Below, in pieces: positions 5,745 to 9,087 of a stretch of 9,087 bases of DNA. Positions within the stretch are counted from its first letter, which is position 1, and the number at the start of each line of letters is the position of its first letter. This stretch comes from Novosphingobium sp. (lineage in GTDB: Bacteria; Pseudomonadota; Alphaproteobacteria; Sphingomonadales; Sphingomonadaceae). The position numbers were made by a program, and so were the translations under genes. The DNA lies in the NCBI GenBank assembly GCA_009885425.1, contig VFKS01000242.1, positions 1-9,087 on the forward strand, in the 5' to 3' direction. The notes under the pieces were generated by a model that did not search any database, was not told where the DNA came from, and saw nothing but the letters and a program-made list of their open reading frames with translations.

Positions 5745-6664
5745 ATCGGCCGGGTCCACAGACCAGTGCGCGGACTATCGGCTGGTGTCAGAACGCCGCG
5801 TCCCGCCGCTGATACAAACAAGGCAAGCTTCCCCGCCGTGCTGATCCGCACCCGTTGGTCCCAGGCCCGCACGCCCCGTGCCGCAACCCGTTCACCAATT
5901 GTGCCATAGATCGCGTCGGCCGCCAGCACTGCCAGCCGCGAGCGGCCGGGCAGCCGCGCCGCGCCGATCCGGGCTGAGGCGCGATAAGGCCGCGACAGGG
6001 CAACCAGTCGGCCAGCGATCCGGGCGAGGGCGGGGCGGTGGTGCGGCTCGGTCAGGTCAGCGGCGCACAGGCCTTCCTCTGCCAGCCACTGCGCTGGAAT
6101 ATAGCACCGGCCAACTTCGGCATCGGGCACGATGTCGCGGGCAATGTTGGCTAGCTGAAAGGCCAGCCCCAGATCACACGCGCGGTCGAGCGTGTCTTCG
6201 TCAGCCGGATCGACCCCCATTACCACCGCCATCATGCAGCCGACCGTTCCGGCAACATGATAGCAATAGCGCAGCAGATCTTCGGTACTGTCAGGGCGCC
6301 AGTCATCGGCATCGAGCGCGAACCCGGCCAGATGATCGGCGATGAACTCCCGCGGCATAGCGGTTTCGCGTGCCACCTGGCGCAGCGCGGCGAAGGGCAG
6401 GGGGACATCGGCGTCGCTGTCCAGTGCGGCGGCGGTCAGGGCCCCCAGCTCCAGCTGCGTGGCGACTGGATCGGCGGGTGCCACGGCACCGTGCCCCAGT
6501 TCCTGGCCATCGGTCATGTCATCGGCGGCGCGGCACCAGGCGTAAAGCAACCACGCCCGCTCGCGCGTTGCCGGGGCGAACAGCTTGCTGGCGGCGGCAA
6601 AGCTTTGCGAGCCCTGCGCAATGGTGGCCGCCGCGGCGGCGATCAGTTCGGCCCGAGCGGTCAT
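5741..6664 (-). CDS. crtB: Phytoene synthase CrtB
   Basis: A 307-residue squalene/phytoene synthase family enzyme that condenses two GGPP, via prephytoene diphosphate, to 15-cis-phytoene, the committed carotenoid step. Seen are the first Asp-rich motif in YAWCRAADDMTD (D48, D49, D52), the family segment YCYHVAGTVG (133-142), and the second motif NIARDIVPDAEVGRCYIP (N173, R176, D177, D181) that binds the diphosphates through Mg2+. An extended hydrophobic C-terminus is normal for CrtB. The start at 6664 overlaps the crtY stop as ATGA, so translation is probably coupled to crtY. The frame remains open upstream into crtY, but this extra stretch has no family similarity and was not used. It supplies the substrate of the convergently encoded CrtI. 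Confidence 0.95.
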   Translation of the reverse strand: MTARAELIAAAAATIAQGSQSFAAASKLFAPATRERAWLLYAWCRAADDMTDGQELGHGAVAPADPVATQLELGALTAAALDSDADVPLPFAALRQVARETAMPREFIADHLAGFALDADDWRPDSTEDLLRYCYHVAGTVGCMMAVVMGVDPADEDTLDRACDLGLAFQLANIARDIVPDAEVGRCYIPAQWLAEEGLCAADLTEPHHRPALARIAGRLVALSRPYRASARIGAARLPGRSRLAVLAADAIYGTIGERVAARGVRAWDQRVRISTAGKLALFVSAAGRGVLTPADSPRTGLWTRPI

Positions 6665-7809
6665 CGCCGCAGTAGCGCCTTTATGGCCGCGCCAATCGGC
6701 ACCGGCGGGCGGCCCGAGAGGATCCGCATCCGATCGGTCCCCTTGGGCGTTCCGGCATAGAACCGCGCGATAAGACCGGGCGCAAGGCGGTAGAAATGTT
6801 CGAAAATCCGGTAGCGCTGGTCCGCCTCGGCAGCACCGAACAGCATCCGGTTGAGCACCCGAAAGAACCGCATATCTTGCCAATGCCGGACAAATTGTCC
6901 GCGGGTCCATGCGGCCAGCGCCTTGCCATCGAACGCCTCATTGCGCTCGGCCAGCGACACAGCAAGCCGCAGCGCCAGATTGAACGAATAGCCGGTGGTC
7001 GCGTGGAAAAACCCGCCGCGCAGGCCCAGCCGGGCAATCGGATCATTATCCGGCCAGAACTGAGCCGGATCGCCGCCGATCAGGATCGGCAAAACGCCGG
7101 TTTCCTGTCGCAGTTCCGGGCCGATCAGTCCGCGTTCACGTGCCAGTTCGCGGACCCGGTCAGCCACTACCGCCACATCGAGCGCGGGATCGTCGCTGTA
7201 ATAGGTATCCTCGACCAGAACCCGCTCGGCCGTGAACGGTAGAACATATACGAAGCGGTAGCCGTCGATTTGCGGCACCGTGGCGTCCATAACCATGGGA
7301 CAGTCCGGTTCGGGCGCGGCGGCGGCGAATTCGATCCCAACGAATTTCTGCCAGCCTAGCTCCAGCCCCGGCATCGGCCCATCTGGACCGCGGGCATCGA
7401 TCACGCCCAACGCTGCGATCCGTTCGCCGCCCAACAGCACCACCGCATCAGGCTCAAGCGCATGGACAGCGGCGTTGAGCCGCCACGACCCCTCCGGCAG
7501 CTGGGCCTTGACCAAGGCATTCAGCGCGGATGAATCAACCGAATTATAGGCCATCGCCAGTTCGCGCTCGCGCCCCGGAAACCGCACCCGGTGGCGCGGC
7601 CAGCGCACCGGGTTCAGCGCGGCGATCAGATCGCGTGCGGCGGGCGGAACATCGCTGTCAAAGAAGGACCAGGTATGGTTGCCGCCAAAACTGGTGCCGC
7701 TTTCCAGCAGCAGAAGCGGAATATCGGGTCGGCGCTGCGCGAGGCACAGCGCGGCTAGGCATCCGGCCAGCCCGCCGCCAACGATAATGAGAGGGGGATT
7801 CGCCGCCAT
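6661..7809 (-). CDS. crtY: Lycopene beta-cyclase CrtY
   Basis: A 382-residue flavoprotein that cyclises both ends of lycopene to give beta-carotene without net redox change, membrane-associated. Evidence: N-terminal GGGLAG dinucleotide motif (11-16), GGNHTWSF just after strand 2, DARG near the middle, GWQKFVG, VMDATVPQIDGYRFVYVLPF (the bacterial CrtY core), LVEDTYYSD, HATTGYSFNLALRLA (from 269) and FFRVLNRMLF (about 315-324). These occur in the order and spacing of proteobacterial CrtY, and the length is usual. In many CrtY proteins the late motif reads HPTTGYSLP; here it is HATTGYSFN, a mild divergence. The start at 7809 has an AAGGCGAG run upstream. It is the first gene of the crtY-crtB unit and is divergent, over only 42 bp, from the membrane hydroxylase gene. 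Confidence 0.95.
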   Translation of the reverse strand: MAANPPLIIVGGGLAGCLAALCLAQRRPDIPLLLLESGTSFGGNHTWSFFDSDVPPAARDLIAALNPVRWPRHRVRFPGRERELAMAYNSVDSSALNALVKAQLPEGSWRLNAAVHALEPDAVVLLGGERIAALGVIDARGPDGPMPGLELGWQKFVGIEFAAAAPEPDCPMVMDATVPQIDGYRFVYVLPFTAERVLVEDTYYSDDPALDVAVVADRVRELARERGLIGPELRQETGVLPILIGGDPAQFWPDNDPIARLGLRGGFFHATTGYSFNLALRLAVSLAERNEAFDGKALAAWTRGQFVRHWQDMRFFRVLNRMLFGAAEADQRYRIFEHFYRLAPGLIARFYAGTPKGTDRMRILSGRPPVPIGAAIKALLRR

Positions 7810-7831
7810 GGAAATCTCGCCTTAGCTCGCC

Positions 7832-7852
7832 CCGGCTGATAGACCAAGCCGG
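7832..7852. promoter_or_regulatory. 6-bp inverted repeat overlapping the hydroxylase start
   Basis: CCGGCT (7832-7837) and AGCCGG (7847-7852) form a perfect 6-bp inverted repeat with a 9-base loop. It lies in the 42-bp gap between crtY and the membrane hydroxylase gene, and its last base is the G of the proposed GTG start codon. It could be an operator for both divergent genes or an RNA hairpin that limits translation. If the hydroxylase really starts at ATG 7879, the hairpin would lie in the leader. Confidence 0.35.
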
Positions 7853-8601
7853 TGCAGACCGATCTGATTATCCCGGCCATGGTGGCAATGTTGGCGATGA
7901 CGCTGATCGTCGCGCTGCGCTATCTGGCCAGTAGCGGACTGTTTGCGTGGTGGGGTGAGCGGCGGTTGCCGGGCTTGCATCGCGGGCTGCGGCCGCAGAT
8001 CAACCGGGAGATCGGCTGGTCATTGCTCAGCGCCGCGATCTATGGCGTTCCGGCTGGCCTCGCCGCCTGGGGCTGGCAAGAGCTGGGCTGGACGCAGATT
8101 TATACCGATACTGCGGCCTATCCGCTGTGGTGGCTGCCGGTTTCATACCTGCTCAGCTTGGCTCTGCATGACACTTGGTTTTACTGGACCCACCGCGCGA
8201 TGCACCATCCGGTGCTGTTCCGCCGGATCCACGCGGTCCATCACGCCAGCCGCCCGCCGACGGCCTGGGCGGCGATGAGCTTTCACCCGTGGGAGGCGTT
8301 GAGCGGGGCTTTTGTGATCCCGGCGCTGGTCTTTTTTCTGCCGCTGCATCAGGGCGTGGTTCTGGCGCTGCTGATGACCATGACCGTGATGGGCGTGACC
8401 AACCACATGGGCTGGGAATTGTTTCCTGCCAGACTTGTTCATGGCCGGGCAGGGCAATGGCTGATAACGGCGACCCACCACCAACATCATCACGATCATT
8501 ATCGAGGCAATTATGGACTCTACTTTCGTTTCTGGGATCGTCTGTGCGGCACCGATCGCGGCCTTGGCCGTTTTGCTGAGCGCGCAGCCGGGCCAGGCTG
8601 A
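7852..8601 (+). CDS. Membrane di-iron hydroxylase, fatty acid hydroxylase/sterol desaturase family; possible carotenoid 2-hydroxylase
   Basis: A 249-residue integral membrane protein of the fatty acid hydroxylase superfamily. The histidine clusters that bind two irons are complete: H106 with H114, H118, H119 (HDTWFYWTHRAMHH), H127-H131 (HAVHH), H145, H185, and the dense THHQHHHDHY block (208-217). NYGLYFRFWDRLCGTD follows, as in C-5 sterol desaturase-like members. Hydrophobic segments near residues 5-25, 55-75, 92-110 and 150-182 suit membrane spans. Between crtY and an exported DUF2141-type protein, a carotenoid substrate is the best guess; I recall CrtG (beta-ring 2-hydroxylase making caloxanthin and nostoxanthin in Brevundimonas and sphingomonads) as a candidate, but family membership alone cannot separate this from a lipid or hopanoid hydroxylase. 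The GTG start has no clear ribosome binding site; ATG 7879 is an alternative. The 3' end overlaps the next gene by 89 nt. Confidence 0.8.
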   Translation: MQTDLIIPAMVAMLAMTLIVALRYLASSGLFAWWGERRLPGLHRGLRPQINREIGWSLLSAAIYGVPAGLAAWGWQELGWTQIYTDTAAYPLWWLPVSYLLSLALHDTWFYWTHRAMHHPVLFRRIHAVHHASRPPTAWAAMSFHPWEALSGAFVIPALVFFLPLHQGVVLALLMTMTVMGVTNHMGWELFPARLVHGRAGQWLITATHHQHHHDHYRGNYGLYFRFWDRLCGTDRGLGRFAERAAGPG

Positions 8602-8980
8602 AGTCCCGAAAGTAGCCTCGCTCGAAGTTACCGTCACCGGGATCAAGAACGCCAAGGGCGTGATCCAGATGGCAATCTGCCCGGCCGGGGTTGGCTTCCC
8701 CGATTGCAAGCACAAAGCCGTCCGCACTGGCAAATTGACGATCCAAAATGGGCAGGCTCACGCGAGTTTTGCGGGGATCCCGGCGGGAAACTATGCCGTC
8801 AGCGTGTTTCACGATGCCAATAGCAACGGCAAGCTCGATACCTTCGCGGGCATTCCCAAAGAAGGCTATGGCTTTTCCCGCAACCCCGGATTCAAGCCTC
8901 GCGCGCCGAAATTTGCCGAGGTCGAGCTCGCAGTTCAGGGCAATACCCAGACCACGATCAAGCTGCGCTACCTGTTCTAG
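8513..8980 (+). CDS. Exported DUF2141-family protein
   Basis: A 155-residue protein predicted to be exported. Residues 9-29 form a hydrophobic stretch ending PGQA before E30, a plausible signal peptidase site, but the N-terminus (MDSTFVSG) has no Lys or Arg, which is unusual. The mature part fits the DUF2141 family: VTVTGIKNAKGVIQMAIC near its start, two cysteines (C56, C65) that could form a disulfide, AGNYAVSVFHDANSNGKLDT (91-110) with a Ca-loop-like Asp/Asn pattern, and GIPKEGYGFSRNP. The biochemical role of the family is not known to me. The ATG at 8513 has CGAGG five bases upstream and lies inside the hydroxylase gene, giving an 89-nt overlap in a different frame; no usable later start would keep the signal. 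Genomic position suggests work linked to the hydroxylase or to envelope pigments, which is inference only. Confidence 0.8.
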   Translation: MDSTFVSGIVCAAPIAALAVLLSAQPGQAEVPKVASLEVTVTGIKNAKGVIQMAICPAGVGFPDCKHKAVRTGKLTIQNGQAHASFAGIPAGNYAVSVFHDANSNGKLDTFAGIPKEGYGFSRNPGFKPRAPKFAEVELAVQGNTQTTIKLRYLF

Positions 8981-9087
8981 TTCGGGCACGGTTTTGCTGC
9001 ACTGCAACTTGAAGGTGGCATAAACTGCGGATCGCGGCTATGGGCCGCGCATTGCTGGTCAAAGCCCGCACTGCCGGGCGCAATTTC
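8981..9087. other. Right-edge intergenic tail with two GC-rich hairpins
   Basis: No gene can be assigned here. CGCGGC-TATGG-GCCGCG (9033-9049) and GCCCG-CACTGC-CGGGC (9064-9079) are perfect small inverted repeats downstream of the DUF2141 stop. They could act in termination, but no T run follows. An ATG at 9040 opens a plus frame to the window end (16 codons, starting MGRALLVK). A minus frame is also open from the edge to a TAG that overlaps the DUF2141 stop. Neither has a recognisable motif, so neither is called a gene. Confidence 0.4.

Noticed and set aside
5741..6910. CrtB frame extended about 250 nt upstream into crtY
   Set aside because: The added residues have no phytoene synthase similarity, and the ATG at 6664 in the ATGA overlap gives the normal length.
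8153..9007. Minus-strand open frame opposite the hydroxylase and DUF2141 genes
   Set aside because: It mirrors two motif-supported genes, has no motif of its own, and begins with TTG lacking a ribosome site.

Overview
This window comes from a high-GC alphaproteobacterium, most likely of the Sphingomonadales (Erythrobacter/Sphingomonas-like). The evidence is a LOV-HTH photoreceptor very close to EL222 of Erythrobacter litoralis, a CrtI/CrtB/CrtY/CrtZ set of the yellow-pigmented sphingomonad type, and GC-rich, densely packed genes. Taxonomy is inferred from protein resemblance only.

Left block (1-1739). A truncated gene with a Rossmann-type start (SDR-like) lies on the minus strand at the left edge and overlaps the 3' end of a renalase-like FAD oxidoreductase (34-1008, minus). 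Divergent from it is an EL222-type blue-light regulator (1155-1739, plus), a LOV domain followed by a LuxR-type HTH. The 146-bp divergent region holds a nearly perfect 12-bp element placed as mirror images just in front of the ribosome binding sites of both genes, plus a run of eight G.

Carotenoid block (1757-8980). A single minus-strand reading frame (1757-3631) joins a complete IspH (last enzyme of the MEP pathway) to a complete GGPP-synthase-type prenyltransferase (CrtE). Divergent from it across 101 bp are crtI (phytoene desaturase) and crtZ (beta-carotene 3-hydroxylase). These meet, stop codon against stop codon, the minus-strand pair crtY-crtB (lycopene beta-cyclase, phytoene synthase), which overlap each other by 4 nt. 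Divergent from crtY is a membrane di-iron hydroxylase of the fatty acid hydroxylase/sterol desaturase family, which could be a carotenoid 2-hydroxylase (CrtG-like). It overlaps by 89 nt a small exported DUF2141-type protein.

Together the genes cover the route from HMBPP to IPP/DMAPP, GGPP, phytoene, lycopene, beta-carotene and zeaxanthin. The extra hydroxylase could extend this to 2-hydroxylated xanthophylls (caloxanthin/nostoxanthin). The light-sensing regulator next door suggests photocontrol of this region, but the sequence does not prove it. The most unusual features are the IspH-CrtE fusion, the mirrored leader elements of the LOV/renalase pair, and the dyads in the crtI/ispH-crtE and crtY/hydroxylase intergenic regions. 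The last 107 bases hold two small GC-rich hairpins and no gene I can assign.
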